A stretch of 64,000 nt of DNA from Peteryoungia aggregata LMG 23059. GTDB lineage: Bacteria > Pseudomonadota > Alphaproteobacteria > Rhizobiales > Rhizobiaceae. The position numbers and the translations under genes are program-made. Under the pieces are notes generated by a model. The model saw only the letters and a program-made list of their open reading frames with translations, ran no database searches and had not been told where the DNA came from. Shown in pieces: positions 34,876 to 43,546 of the stretch (within the stretch, counting starts at the first letter, position 1; each line of letters starts with the position of its first letter). The stretch lies in contig NZ_JAUSUW010000006.1 in assembly GCF_030814435.1 (NCBI RefSeq), forward strand, positions 309,821-373,820, written 5' to 3'.

Positions 34876-34887
34876 ACAGTTTCCCCT

Positions 34888-34918
34888 GCGCCCCGGGCTG
34901 TGACCGGGGCGCCTTTTT
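34888..34918 (+). terminator. Terminator after the ABC transporter genes
   Basis: GCGCCCCGG pairs with CCGGGGCGC around a seven-base loop, followed by C and five T. It lies 12 bases after the ATPase stop and 20 bases before the beta-mannosidase start, so the hydrolase may rely on read-through or a promoter inside the stem region. Confidence 0.82.
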
Positions 34919-34937
34919 CTTCTGCAGGACAAGCATC

Positions 34938-37397
34938 ATGACTGAGAGTGCAAACGGCGGCGTCATCGATCTTCACGGAGAATGGCATCTCGCTTGCGCC
35001 GATGGCGCACACGAGGCGGCGATCACGCTGCCGGGTGACGTGCATTCGGCTCTGCATGCGGCGGGCCTGATCCCGGATCCCTATTTCGGCCGAAACGAGG
35101 AAGCCGTGCAGTGGGTCGCCGAGCGCGACTGGGTCATGGATCGCCGCGTCGTCATGCACGATATCTCCGGCAGCTGGTATCTCGACATCGACTATCTCGA
35201 CACGGTCGCCGTCGTCTTCGTCAACGATATCCCGGTGCTATCAGCCGACAACTGCTTCCGCCGCTATCGCCCCGATGTGAGCAACGCTTTGCAGCCGGGT
35301 GAGAACACCATCCGCATCGTCTTTCATTCCAGCATCACGGCAGGCGCCGAGCGCCAGGCCCGCCAGCCCTTCTACATTCCCTATTCGACCGGCAATTGCC
35401 CGATCCCGAACGGCAACATGCTGCGCAAGCCGCAATGCCATTTCGGCTGGGACTGGAACATCGCAATTGCGCCGCTCGGGCTCTATGGCACCCTGTCGCT
35501 GAAGAAGCTCGATCCTGCCCGCATCGAGCATGTCGAGACCGAGCAGGTCCACCACGCCGATGGTCGCGTCGAGCTCAAGGTTACCGCTACCATCCATTCC
35601 GTCGAGCCGGCCGTGGTGCCGATCCACTTCGCTCTCGACACCGACCGTATTCGCCTCGATGTCGGCATTGCTGCCGGCGAGACCAAGGTCGTGCATGTCT
35701 TCGAGATCGAAGGCCCGCGCCTCTGGTGGCCATCGGGCTCCGGCGAGCAGGCGCTTTATGCGCTCACCGTCGACCTGCCGACCGAGACCGTTACCCGCCA
35801 GATCGGGTTGCGCACCGTCGAACTGATCACTGATCCGGACGCCGCCGGCAGCCGCTTCGCGCTCAAGGTCAACGGCCGCGAGATCTTCTGCCGCGGCGCC
35901 AACTGGATCCCGGCGGATGCGCTGTTCTCGCGCTCGTCCGAGGACAAGACCACCGATCTCCTGAATTCGGCGGTCGCCGCGCATATGAACATGATCCGCG
36001 TCTGGGGCGGCGGCTTCTATGAGGCCGACTGGTTCTACGACCTCTGCGACCGACTCGGCCTGATGGTCTGGCAGGATTTCATGTTCTCCTGCAACCTCTA
36101 TCCCTGCACCGAGGACTTCCTCGACAACGTCGCCCACGAGGTCGAATACCAGGTCAAGCGGCTCTCCAGCCACGCCTCGATCGTCATCTGGTGCGGCGAC
36201 AATGAGCTCGTCGGCGCGCTCACCTGGTTTCCGGAATCCCGTGACAACCGCGACCGCTATCTTGTCGCCTATGACCGGCTCAACCGTGTGATCGAGCAGG
36301 GCGTCAAGAAGACTTATCCGCAGGGCATCTGGTGGCCGTCGAGCCCTGCTTCCGGCTATCTCGACTACGGCGATGCCTGGCATGCCGATGGCTCTGGCGA
36401 TATGCATTACTGGTCGGTCTGGCACGAGAACAAGAGCTTCGATAATTACCGAACTGTCAAACCGCGCTTCTGCTCGGAGTTCGGCTTCCAGTCCTATACC
36501 TCGCTGCCGGTCATCGAGAGCTTCGCCGACAAGGCCGACATGAACATCGCTTCGCCTGTCATCGAGCTGCATCAGAAGAATGTCGGCGGCAATGAGCGCA
36601 TCGCGGGCACCATGTTCCGCTATTTCCGTTTTCCGAAGGATTTCGCCAATTTCGTCTATCTGAGCCAGATCCAGCAGGGCCTCGCCATCAAGACCGCCGT
36701 CGAATACTGGCGCTCGCTGAAGCCTCATTGCATGGGCACTGTTTACTGGCAGCTCAACGACACCTGGCCGGTCGCCTCCTGGTCCAGCCTCGATTACGGC
36801 GGCAGCTGGAAGGCCATGCATTACATGGTGCGCCGCTTCTTCCAGCCGGTCGCGGTCGCCGCCATCCCGTCCGAAGACGGCGCGACGATCGCGCTGTCGA
36901 TGGTCAACGATACGCTCGATACCGTCACGATCGACGCCAATCTCTTCGTGCTGACGCTGTCGGGGGGGCGCATCCCGCTCAAAAGCGTGCAGGGCGATTG
37001 CGGACCGGATGCCGCCGACCTGCTCGTCACGCTGGATGCGAGCGAGATCCCGGCCGACGGTCTGCTCGCCTGGAGCTTCATCGCTTCGAACGGCATGAGC
37101 GGGGAGGGGCATTTTCTCAACGGCACCTACAAGGCGCTCGATCTCGAACCGTCACGGCTTGAAACGGCCGTTACCCCGACCGCAGACGGTGGCTTCGAAA
37201 TCGCCGTCACAGCCCATGGCCTTGCCCTCTTCGTCATGCTCGAAAGCGCAACCCACGGCCGCTACTCCGACAACGCCTTCGATCTCTCGGCCGGCGAGAG
37301 CCGCCGCATCATCTTCACTCCGGACACCGCTCTGCCCGCCAGCACCGTGCCGGCATTCCGCATCTACGATCTCTACACCTGCCAGTCGGCGGACTGA
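34938..37397 (+). CDS. Beta-mannosidase, glycoside hydrolase family 2
   Basis: An 819-residue GH2 enzyme that removes non-reducing beta-mannose. An N-terminal sugar-binding jelly roll ('DLHGEWHLACADG'), an Ig-like domain and a TIM barrel follow in order. The acid/base Glu423 is in WCGDNELVG and the nucleophile Glu514 in CSEFGFQSY, both as in beta-mannosidases. 'WGGGFYEADWFYDLCDRLGL' is also typical. There is no signal peptide, so it acts in the cytoplasm on imported oligosaccharide. ATG 34938 is used; the frame extends upstream through the terminator without conservation. Confidence 0.92.
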   Translation: MTESANGGVIDLHGEWHLACADGAHEAAITLPGDVHSALHAAGLIPDPYFGRNEEAVQWVAERDWVMDRRVVMHDISGSWYLDIDYLDTVAVVFVNDIPVLSADNCFRRYRPDVSNALQPGENTIRIVFHSSITAGAERQARQPFYIPYSTGNCPIPNGNMLRKPQCHFGWDWNIAIAPLGLYGTLSLKKLDPARIEHVETEQVHHADGRVELKVTATIHSVEPAVVPIHFALDTDRIRLDVGIAAGETKVVHVFEIEGPRLWWPSGSGEQALYALTVDLPTETVTRQIGLRTVELITDPDAAGSRFALKVNGREIFCRGANWIPADALFSRSSEDKTTDLLNSAVAAHMNMIRVWGGGFYEADWFYDLCDRLGLMVWQDFMFSCNLYPCTEDFLDNVAHEVEYQVKRLSSHASIVIWCGDNELVGALTWFPESRDNRDRYLVAYDRLNRVIEQGVKKTYPQGIWWPSSPASGYLDYGDAWHADGSGDMHYWSVWHENKSFDNYRTVKPRFCSEFGFQSYTSLPVIESFADKADMNIASPVIELHQKNVGGNERIAGTMFRYFRFPKDFANFVYLSQIQQGLAIKTAVEYWRSLKPHCMGTVYWQLNDTWPVASWSSLDYGGSWKAMHYMVRRFFQPVAVAAIPSEDGATIALSMVNDTLDTVTIDANLFVLTLSGGRIPLKSVQGDCGPDAADLLVTLDASEIPADGLLAWSFIASNGMSGEGHFLNGTYKALDLEPSRLETAVTPTADGGFEIAVTAHGLALFVMLESATHGRYSDNAFDLSAGESRRIIFTPDTALPASTVPAFRIYDLYTCQSAD

Positions 37398-37460
37398 CAG
37401 GCGTCATGCCCATCCAAGCCCTGGGCGCCCGATCCAGGGAAACACGAGGAGGAATACCCC

Positions 37461-38222
37461 ATGACCAAACTCGGCTTCCAACTTTACAGCGCCCGCAATT
37501 TCCAGCCCTTCAGCGGCATCTATCCGAAGCTTAAGGCTGCCGGTTACGGTGAGGTCGAGGGCTATGGCGCCCTCTATGCGTCACTCGCCGATGGCGAGCT
37601 GGATGCTTTCCGCAAGGAGCTCGACCAGAACCACTTGACCATGCCGACCGCGCATTTCGGCCTCGACATGATCGAGAATGATCCGGCCCGTGTCATCAAG
37701 ATCGCCAAGACGCTCGGCATTGAAGCCGTCTATTGCCCCTATCTGATGCCCGACCAGCGTCCCTCGGATGCGGCCGGCTGGTTCGCCTTCGGCCAGCGCC
37801 TGCAGGCGGCCGGCAAGCCGCTGCGCGATGCCGGCCTGGTCTTCGGCTGGCACAATCACGACTTCGAATTTGTAAACTTGCCGGACGGATCGACCCCACA
37901 GGAACAGATCTTCGCTGGCGGTCCGGAGCTCGATTGGGAAGCCGACATCGCCTGGGTTATCAGAGGCAAGGCCGATCCCTTTGCCTGGATCGAAAGCTAC
38001 GGCAAGCGCATCAGCGCCGTCCACGTGAAGGACATCGCACCGGCAGGCGAGAACGCGGATGAAGACGGTTGGGCCGATGTTGGCCATGGCACCGTCGACT
38101 GGAAGGGCCTGGTTGCGGCGCTAAAGAGCACCCGCGTCAAGCATTTTGTCGTCGAACACGACAATCCAAGGGATATCGACCGGCTGATCACCCGTTCGAT
38201 CGCTTCCTTCAAGACCTATTGA
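37461..38222 (+). CDS. Sugar phosphate isomerase/epimerase (AP endonuclease 2 TIM barrel)
   Basis: A 253-residue xylose-isomerase-like TIM barrel. 'GWHNHDFEF' and 'AVHVKDIAP' hold metal-binding His and Asp residues, and 'FVVEHDNPRD' a late Glu. Members of this family isomerise or epimerise free or phosphorylated sugars and often accompany Gfo/Idh oxidoreductases, as here. The substrate is unknown. A GAGGAGG site precedes the ATG. Confidence 0.85.
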   Translation: MTKLGFQLYSARNFQPFSGIYPKLKAAGYGEVEGYGALYASLADGELDAFRKELDQNHLTMPTAHFGLDMIENDPARVIKIAKTLGIEAVYCPYLMPDQRPSDAAGWFAFGQRLQAAGKPLRDAGLVFGWHNHDFEFVNLPDGSTPQEQIFAGGPELDWEADIAWVIRGKADPFAWIESYGKRISAVHVKDIAPAGENADEDGWADVGHGTVDWKGLVAALKSTRVKHFVVEHDNPRDIDRLITRSIASFKTY

Positions 38223-38250
38223 ACCACTCGCAGCAAGCAGGACATTTCCC

Positions 38251-39384
38251 ATGGCACGCGAACTCGGCGTCGGCATCATCGGATGCGGCAATATCTCCAC
38301 CACTTACTTCTCGCTGGCACCGCTGTTTCGCGGTCTGAAGGTTGTTGCCTGCGCGGATCTCAATCCGGCCGCGGCAGAAGCCCGAGCCGCCGAATATGGC
38401 GTCAAGGCCCAGACCATCGATGAGCTCCTCGCCAATCCCGAGATCGACATCGTCGTCAACCTGACGATCCCGGATGCGCATTACCCGGTCTCCAAGCGCA
38501 TCCTCGAAGCCGGCAAACATGTCTATTCGGAAAAGCCGCTGGTGCTGTCGCTCGAACAGGGCGAAGACCTGCGCGCGATCGCCAAGGCCAAGGGCCTGTC
38601 GGTCGGCTGCGCGCCGGACACCTTCCTTGGCGGTGCGCATCAGCTGGCCCGCGCCTATATCGACAAGGGCGGCATCGGCCGCGTCACCTCCGGCACCTGC
38701 CATGTGATGAGCCCCGGTATGGAGATGTGGCACCCGAACCCGGACTTCTTCTTCCTGCCCGGCGGCGGCCCGGTCCTCGACCTCGGCCCCTATTACATCG
38801 CCAACCTGATCAACCTGATCGGCCCGGTGAAGCGTGTCGCAGCGCTCACCTCGCTGGCCAACGAGACCCGCACCATCACCAGCCAGCCGCGCAATGGCGA
38901 GGTGATCCCGGTGAAGACGCCGACCAACATCCATGCGCTTCTGGAATTCCAGAACGGCGCGACGATCACGCTGTCCGCCAGCTGGGATGTCTGGAGCCAC
39001 CGCCACGCCAATATGGAACTCTACGGCACCGAAGGCTCGCTTTACGTGCCGGACCCGAACTTCTTCGGCGGGGTCGTGGAGGCCTCCGGCCGCGACAAGA
39101 ACATCCAGCCCCTCGAAGCCTGGGACCATCCCTTCGGCCGCAACAACCAGGAAAGCCCGCAAGGTCCGCGCGCCAACTACCGCACGGCCGGCCTCGCCGA
39201 CATGGCGGTCGCGATCCTCGAAGGCCGCGATGCCCGCTGCTCGCTCGACCGAACGCTGCACGGCGTCGACGTCATGGTGTCGATCCTGAAGTCCGGCGAG
39301 ACGGGTGAATTCGTAACCCTGTCGACAACCTGCACCCAACCGGCTGCTCTGGGTATCGACGAAGCGCAAGCTCTGCTTAGATAA
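38251..39384 (+). CDS. Gfo/Idh/MocA-family oxidoreductase
   Basis: A 377-residue NAD(P)-dependent sugar oxidoreductase. The Rossmann loop GIIGCGNISTTYF is at residues 8-20, and EKPLVLSLEQG carries the conserved EKP lysine. The C-terminal beta-sheet domain includes 'GGGPVLDLGPYYIANLINLI'. With the isomerase 28 bases upstream it may form a two-step sugar conversion; the substrate is unknown. Two palindromic repeats flank the next gene. Confidence 0.88.
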   Translation: MARELGVGIIGCGNISTTYFSLAPLFRGLKVVACADLNPAAAEARAAEYGVKAQTIDELLANPEIDIVVNLTIPDAHYPVSKRILEAGKHVYSEKPLVLSLEQGEDLRAIAKAKGLSVGCAPDTFLGGAHQLARAYIDKGGIGRVTSGTCHVMSPGMEMWHPNPDFFFLPGGGPVLDLGPYYIANLINLIGPVKRVAALTSLANETRTITSQPRNGEVIPVKTPTNIHALLEFQNGATITLSASWDVWSHRHANMELYGTEGSLYVPDPNFFGGVVEASGRDKNIQPLEAWDHPFGRNNQESPQGPRANYRTAGLADMAVAILEGRDARCSLDRTLHGVDVMVSILKSGETGEFVTLSTTCTQPAALGIDEAQALLR

Positions 39385-39396
39385 GGGGGAGCTTTG

Positions 39397-39535
39397 CCCC
39401 TCATCTCAGGCGCAACGCGTTGCGCCGGGGCTGCCGCCACCTTCTCCCCGCAAGCGGGGAGAAGGCCGGTGCGGCCGGCGTCTTGCCCCCTTCTCCCCGC
39501 ATGCGGGGAGAAGGTCCCGGCAGGGGGATGAGGGG
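39397..39535. repeat. Palindromic REP-like repeat cluster, copy 1
   Basis: Bounded by CCCCTCAT and ATGAGGGG as outer inverted ends. Inside are two hairpins of the type CCTTCTCCCCGC/GCGGGGAGAAGG, with loops AA and AT. 'CTGCCGCCACC' at the left and its complement-like 'GGCAGGGGG' at the right add to the symmetry. The element recurs at 40643-40757 on the other side of the aldo/keto reductase gene. Elements of this type are common in Rhizobiaceae and may form structured RNA or protein-binding sites. Confidence 0.85.
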
Positions 39536-39573
39536 CAATCATGCGACCATGACCTTCTGGGAGAGAACCATTC

Positions 39574-40626
39574 ATGACCTATACCCCCGCCGAAAACCGC
39601 TATGAGCGGATGACCTATAATCGCTGCGGCAAGAGCGGGCTGAAGCTGCCGGCGATTTCGCTCGGCCTGTGGCACAATTTCGGCCAGGACACGGCCCATG
39701 CCACCAAGCGGGCGATCTGCCGTAGGGCTTTCGACCTCGGCATTACCCATTTCGACCTCGCCAACAATTACGGCCCACCGGCCGGCACCGCCGAGGAAGC
39801 CTTCGGCGAAATCCTCAAGACCGATTTTCGCGGTTACCGCGACGAGCTGATCGTCTCGTCCAAGGCCGGCTACAATATGTGGCCGGGTCCTTACGGCGAA
39901 TGGGGCAGCCGCAAATATCTTGTTGCCTCCTGCGACCAGAGCTTGAAGCGCCTGGGCCTCGACTATGTCGACATCTTCTATTCGCACCGCTTCGATCCCG
40001 ACACGCCGCTTGAGGAAACCTGCGGCGCGCTCGATCACATCGTACGCTCGGGCAGGGCGCAATATGTCGGCATCTCCTCCTACAATTCGAAGCGCACCCG
40101 CGAAGCTCATGCCATTTTGAAGAGCCTCGGCACGCCGCTTCTCATCCATCAGCCCAGCTATTCGATGATCAACCGCTGGATCGAGGAAGACGGGCTGATC
40201 GATACGCTGGAAGACCTCGGCGTCGGCTCGATCGTCTTCTCGCCGCTCGCGCAGGGCATGCTCACGTCCAAGTATCTGAACGGAATTCCGGAAGGCACCC
40301 GCGCGACGCAAGACAAGTCGCTCGATCCGGGCTTCCTCAACGAGCGCAATCTCGAAAACATCCGCGGCCTCAACCGCATCGCCGAGAGGCGTGGCCAGAC
40401 GCTTGCCCAGATGGCGCTGTCCTGGGTGCTGCGCGGCAAGCGCATCACTACGGCGCTGATCGGCGCGTCGAAGCCCTCCCAGGTCGAGGACTGCGTCAAG
40501 GCGATCGAAACGCCCGATTTCACGGTGGAAGAACTCGCCGAGATCGACGTCTTCGCCAAGGACGCCGACATCAACATCTGGGCTGCGTCCGCCGAGCGCA
40601 AGGGCCCGCCGCGGAAGAAGAAGTAA
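39574..40626 (+). CDS. Aldo/keto reductase (YghZ/GpR type)
   Basis: A 350-residue NADPH-dependent aldo/keto reductase. The tetrad is visible: Asp and Tyr in HFDLANNYGPP, Lys in SSKAGYNMW, and His in FYSHRFDPD. 'GKSGLKLPAISLGLWHNFG' at the N-terminus is the L-glyceraldehyde 3-phosphate reductase-like (YghZ) form. Its place in the glycan locus suggests reduction of a sugar or sugar aldehyde. It is flanked by two copies of the same palindromic repeat, so its transcription may be separate. Confidence 0.87.
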   Translation: MTYTPAENRYERMTYNRCGKSGLKLPAISLGLWHNFGQDTAHATKRAICRRAFDLGITHFDLANNYGPPAGTAEEAFGEILKTDFRGYRDELIVSSKAGYNMWPGPYGEWGSRKYLVASCDQSLKRLGLDYVDIFYSHRFDPDTPLEETCGALDHIVRSGRAQYVGISSYNSKRTREAHAILKSLGTPLLIHQPSYSMINRWIEEDGLIDTLEDLGVGSIVFSPLAQGMLTSKYLNGIPEGTRATQDKSLDPGFLNERNLENIRGLNRIAERRGQTLAQMALSWVLRGKRITTALIGASKPSQVEDCVKAIETPDFTVEELAEIDVFAKDADINIWAASAERKGPPRKKK

Positions 40627-40642
40627 CGCCGTCTGGAAGGTG

Positions 40643-40757
40643 CCCCTCATCCGGCTGCCGCCACCTTCTCCCCGTAAACGGGGAGAAGGTCACTGCGGTC
40701 ACCGTCTTCGCCTTCTCCCCGCTTGCGGGGAGAAGGTCGCGGCAGGGGGATGAGGGG
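40643..40757. repeat. Palindromic REP-like repeat cluster, copy 2
   Basis: Same architecture as the element at 39397-39535: outer ends CCCCTCAT and ATGAGGGG, and two inner hairpins CCTTCTCCCCG/CGGGGAGAAGG separated by 23 bases. It lies 17 bases after the aldo/keto reductase stop and before the GH43 gene. Confidence 0.85.
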
Positions 40758-40801
40758 CTGCTTTCCCAATCAATATGCCATCAGGCAGGAGGAAACACGC
40801 C

Positions 40802-42409
40802 ATGATCATCAACCCCATCCTGCCGGGCTTCAATCCGGATCCCTCGATCTGCCGCGTGGGCGAGGATTACTATATCGCCACCTCCACCTTCGAATGGTAT
40901 CCCGGCGTCCAGATCCATCATTCACGCGATCTCGTGAACTGGGACTTAGTCACCCGCCCGCTCAACCGCGCAAGCCAACTCGACATGCGCGGCAATCCTG
41001 ATAGCGGCGGCGTCTGGGCGCCGTGCCTGTCTTACGCCGACGGTCTGTTCTGGCTCGTCTATACCGACGTCAAACGCTTCGAAGGCTCCTTCAAGGACGC
41101 GCATAACTTCATTGTCACGGCACCGTCCATCGAAGGCCCGTGGTCGGACCCCATCTATGTCAATTCCTCCGGCTTCGATCCCTCGCTCTTTCATGACGAC
41201 GACGGCCGCAAGTGGTTCACCAACATGCAGTGGAACCACCGCCCCGAGGCGCGCAACACCATCGGCCATGCCAAGTTCGACGGCATCCTGCTGCAGGAAT
41301 GGGATCCGAAGACGCAAAAGCTCATCGGCCCGATCAGGAACATCTTCGAGGGCAGCCAACAGGGCCTGGTCGAAGGTCCGCATCTCTTCAAGCGCAATGG
41401 CTGGTATTACCTGACGACCGCCGAGGGCGGCACCGGCTACGACCATGTCGTGACCATGGCGCGCTCCCGCTCGATCGACGGCCCCTACGAGATGCATCCG
41501 AACACGCATCTCATAACCTCAAAGGACAACCCGGAGGCGGTGCTGCAACGCGCCGGCCACGGCCAATATGTCGAGACGCCGGACGGCCAGGTCTACCACA
41601 CCCATCTCTGCGGCCGCCCCATGGCCCCGAAGCGCCGCTGCACGCTCGGTCGCGAAACGGGCTTGCAGAAATGTGTGTGGAAGGAAGACGGCTGGCTCTA
41701 TCTCGAACAGGGCGGCGTCGTGCCATCCGTCGAGGTGCCGGCGCCCAATGGTGCGATCAAGCGCGAGGAACCCGTCGAGATCGTAAGGACCTTCGATAGT
41801 CCCGACTTACCATCCGAATTCCAGTGGCTGCGCACGCCGCATCCCGAACGCCTGTTCAGCCTCACCGAGCGGGCAGGGCGCCTGCGCCTCTTTGGGCGCG
41901 AAAGCATCGGCTCCTGGTTCGAACAATCGCTGGTCGCCCGCCGCCAGGAGCATCACCGTTTCCGCGCCGAAACCCGTCTCGAATTCTCGCCCGACACTTA
42001 CCAACAGGTCGCAGGCCTGACGCATTACTACAACCGCTACAAGTTTCACGCGCTCGGCATCTCCACGGACGAAAAACTCGGCCGTTCGCTGATCATCCTC
42101 TCCTGCCCGGGCGATTATCCCTCCGGCAAGTTGACCTTCCCGATCGGCATGGGCCAGTCGATCCCCGAGGGTGCCGTGGATCTCGCTATGGAGATCACCG
42201 ACAACGACCTGCAATTCTTCTGGCGGGTCGCAGGCGAAGGCGCATGGCAGGCCATCGGCCCCGTCCTCGACGCCGGCGTCGTCTCCGACGAAGGCGGCTT
42301 CGGCGAACACGGCTCGTTTACCGGCGCGTTTGCCGGCATGTTCTGCTTTGACATCACCGGACGCTGCAATCCGGCAGATTTCGAGCGGTTCGTTTATCGG
42401 CGGGTGTGA
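40802..42409 (+). CDS. Glycoside hydrolase family 43 (beta-xylosidase type)
   Basis: A 535-residue GH43 enzyme. The catalytic base Asp is in PGFNPDPSICR, the pKa-modulating Asp in SGFDPSLFHDD, and the acid Glu in VEGPHLFKRNGW. A C-terminal beta-sandwich domain follows, as in GH43 xylosidases of the XynB type. No signal peptide is present, so it would cut imported xylo- or arabino-oligosaccharides. The ATG has AGGAGG about 10 bases upstream. It ends the plus-strand glycan locus and converges on a minus-strand hydrolase gene. Confidence 0.9.
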   Translation: MIINPILPGFNPDPSICRVGEDYYIATSTFEWYPGVQIHHSRDLVNWDLVTRPLNRASQLDMRGNPDSGGVWAPCLSYADGLFWLVYTDVKRFEGSFKDAHNFIVTAPSIEGPWSDPIYVNSSGFDPSLFHDDDGRKWFTNMQWNHRPEARNTIGHAKFDGILLQEWDPKTQKLIGPIRNIFEGSQQGLVEGPHLFKRNGWYYLTTAEGGTGYDHVVTMARSRSIDGPYEMHPNTHLITSKDNPEAVLQRAGHGQYVETPDGQVYHTHLCGRPMAPKRRCTLGRETGLQKCVWKEDGWLYLEQGGVVPSVEVPAPNGAIKREEPVEIVRTFDSPDLPSEFQWLRTPHPERLFSLTERAGRLRLFGRESIGSWFEQSLVARRQEHHRFRAETRLEFSPDTYQQVAGLTHYYNRYKFHALGISTDEKLGRSLIILSCPGDYPSGKLTFPIGMGQSIPEGAVDLAMEITDNDLQFFWRVAGEGAWQAIGPVLDAGVVSDEGGFGEHGSFTGAFAGMFCFDITGRCNPADFERFVYRRV

Positions 42410-42438
42410 GCGAGATCGGCCGGAGCAGCCTGTCTGTC

Positions 42439-43452
42439 TCAGGGCGCCTCCAGCCAGTCGGCGAGACGTCCGGCGACCGATTGATGCATGAGATAGCCAT
42501 AGAGGTCGTGGGGGTTGGAAGTCATCCGGTTCCGTTTCACGTCCTTGTAGTGCCAGCAATTGTAGATATGGCTGTCGGTGATGCTTTTTGGGCGTCCGTT
42601 GACGGGTATCTTGTTGTAGATCGGGGCGATCTTCTCGATATGGGCGACGAAATCGTCCTGAGCGTAGAAGTTCGCCCATTCCCGAACCATGTGAATCGGA
42701 TATTTTTCCGTCTCGACATAGCGGCCGTCCAGCAAGTTGTGCCGCACGCCATCCTCTCCGAGGGGATTGCCGAGCGTCATCCAAAGTCTTACCGGATTCT
42801 CTTTCTTGCGAAGCTCGGTGTATTCGCTCGTGCGGGCGTATTTCCAAAGCACATCATAGGAGATCATGCAGCCCATGCTATGCGCCAGGAGGCAGACATC
42901 ATCGCCCTTGGAGATCGCGGGCGCGAGGATGTCCCCAAGCCGGGCCCGAATATCGGACCCGACCTTATGGGAGGTGAGATAGGCGCCGAGATCGGCGGTT
43001 GCCTTGTCGATTGCCCATTTGTTCAGGATCCCGGCCGTGAAGAGACTGCCGAACAAACTTACCATGTCGGCGGCATCGTCCAGCAAACGCAGATCGTCGG
43101 CGTCTCTCAGAACCTGCGCGTAGGTTTTCTTGTCAAAGGTCCGCAGAGCGTCGGTCAGCGCAAAAGCCTCATGCAACGGCTGGGCTGGAAAGCAAGGCTT
43201 GCCTCTGACCGGATCCATCTCCGTCAACTTGTCACGCTGCGTTTTGCTGTTTTGGGCCAGGATTTCGTTGCTGATGTCTCCGAAATAGCAAAAGGAGAAT
43301 TTGACCTTGTTGCTTTCGAACAGCTGCGCTGCCGGTTGTCGCTTCGCCCTGCTCAGCCCGCTGGCTATGGCGCGGCGTGAGAGATCGATCATCGCCTTTT
43401 CGGACGGTTTGATCGCCCGCCCATGGATCAGAATGATGTGCTTCTGTGACAT
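42439..43452 (-). CDS. Alpha/beta-hydrolase-like protein, unknown function
   Basis: A 337-residue protein. It starts MSQKHIILIHGRAIKP, where HG is the oxyanion-hole region, and carries LLAHSMGCMISYD near residue 193, a serine nucleophile elbow. A final catalytic His is plausible in the 'SHIYNCWHY' segment. This is an esterase or lipase-like fold with unknown substrate. Base composition looks less GC-rich than the neighbours, and lysine and asparagine are more frequent, which suggests acquisition. GAGGAA precedes the ATG; longer frames are unlikely. Confidence 0.65.
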   Translation of the reverse strand: MSQKHIILIHGRAIKPSEKAMIDLSRRAIASGLSRAKRQPAAQLFESNKVKFSFCYFGDISNEILAQNSKTQRDKLTEMDPVRGKPCFPAQPLHEAFALTDALRTFDKKTYAQVLRDADDLRLLDDAADMVSLFGSLFTAGILNKWAIDKATADLGAYLTSHKVGSDIRARLGDILAPAISKGDDVCLLAHSMGCMISYDVLWKYARTSEYTELRKKENPVRLWMTLGNPLGEDGVRHNLLDGRYVETEKYPIHMVREWANFYAQDDFVAHIEKIAPIYNKIPVNGRPKSITDSHIYNCWHYKDVKRNRMTSNPHDLYGYLMHQSVAGRLADWLEAP

Positions 43453-43546
43453 GCCCCGTTTCCTCCCCAAGAAATGAGGTGAATGATACACGTTAAGCAC
43501 GTATATGGAATAGGCGCCGCCATTGGTTGCACTTGAGACTGCCGCC

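Noticed and set aside
39397..40757. CRISPR-like repeats
   Set aside because: The repeated units are palindromic and differ in spacing, with no regular spacers; they are REP-like elements.
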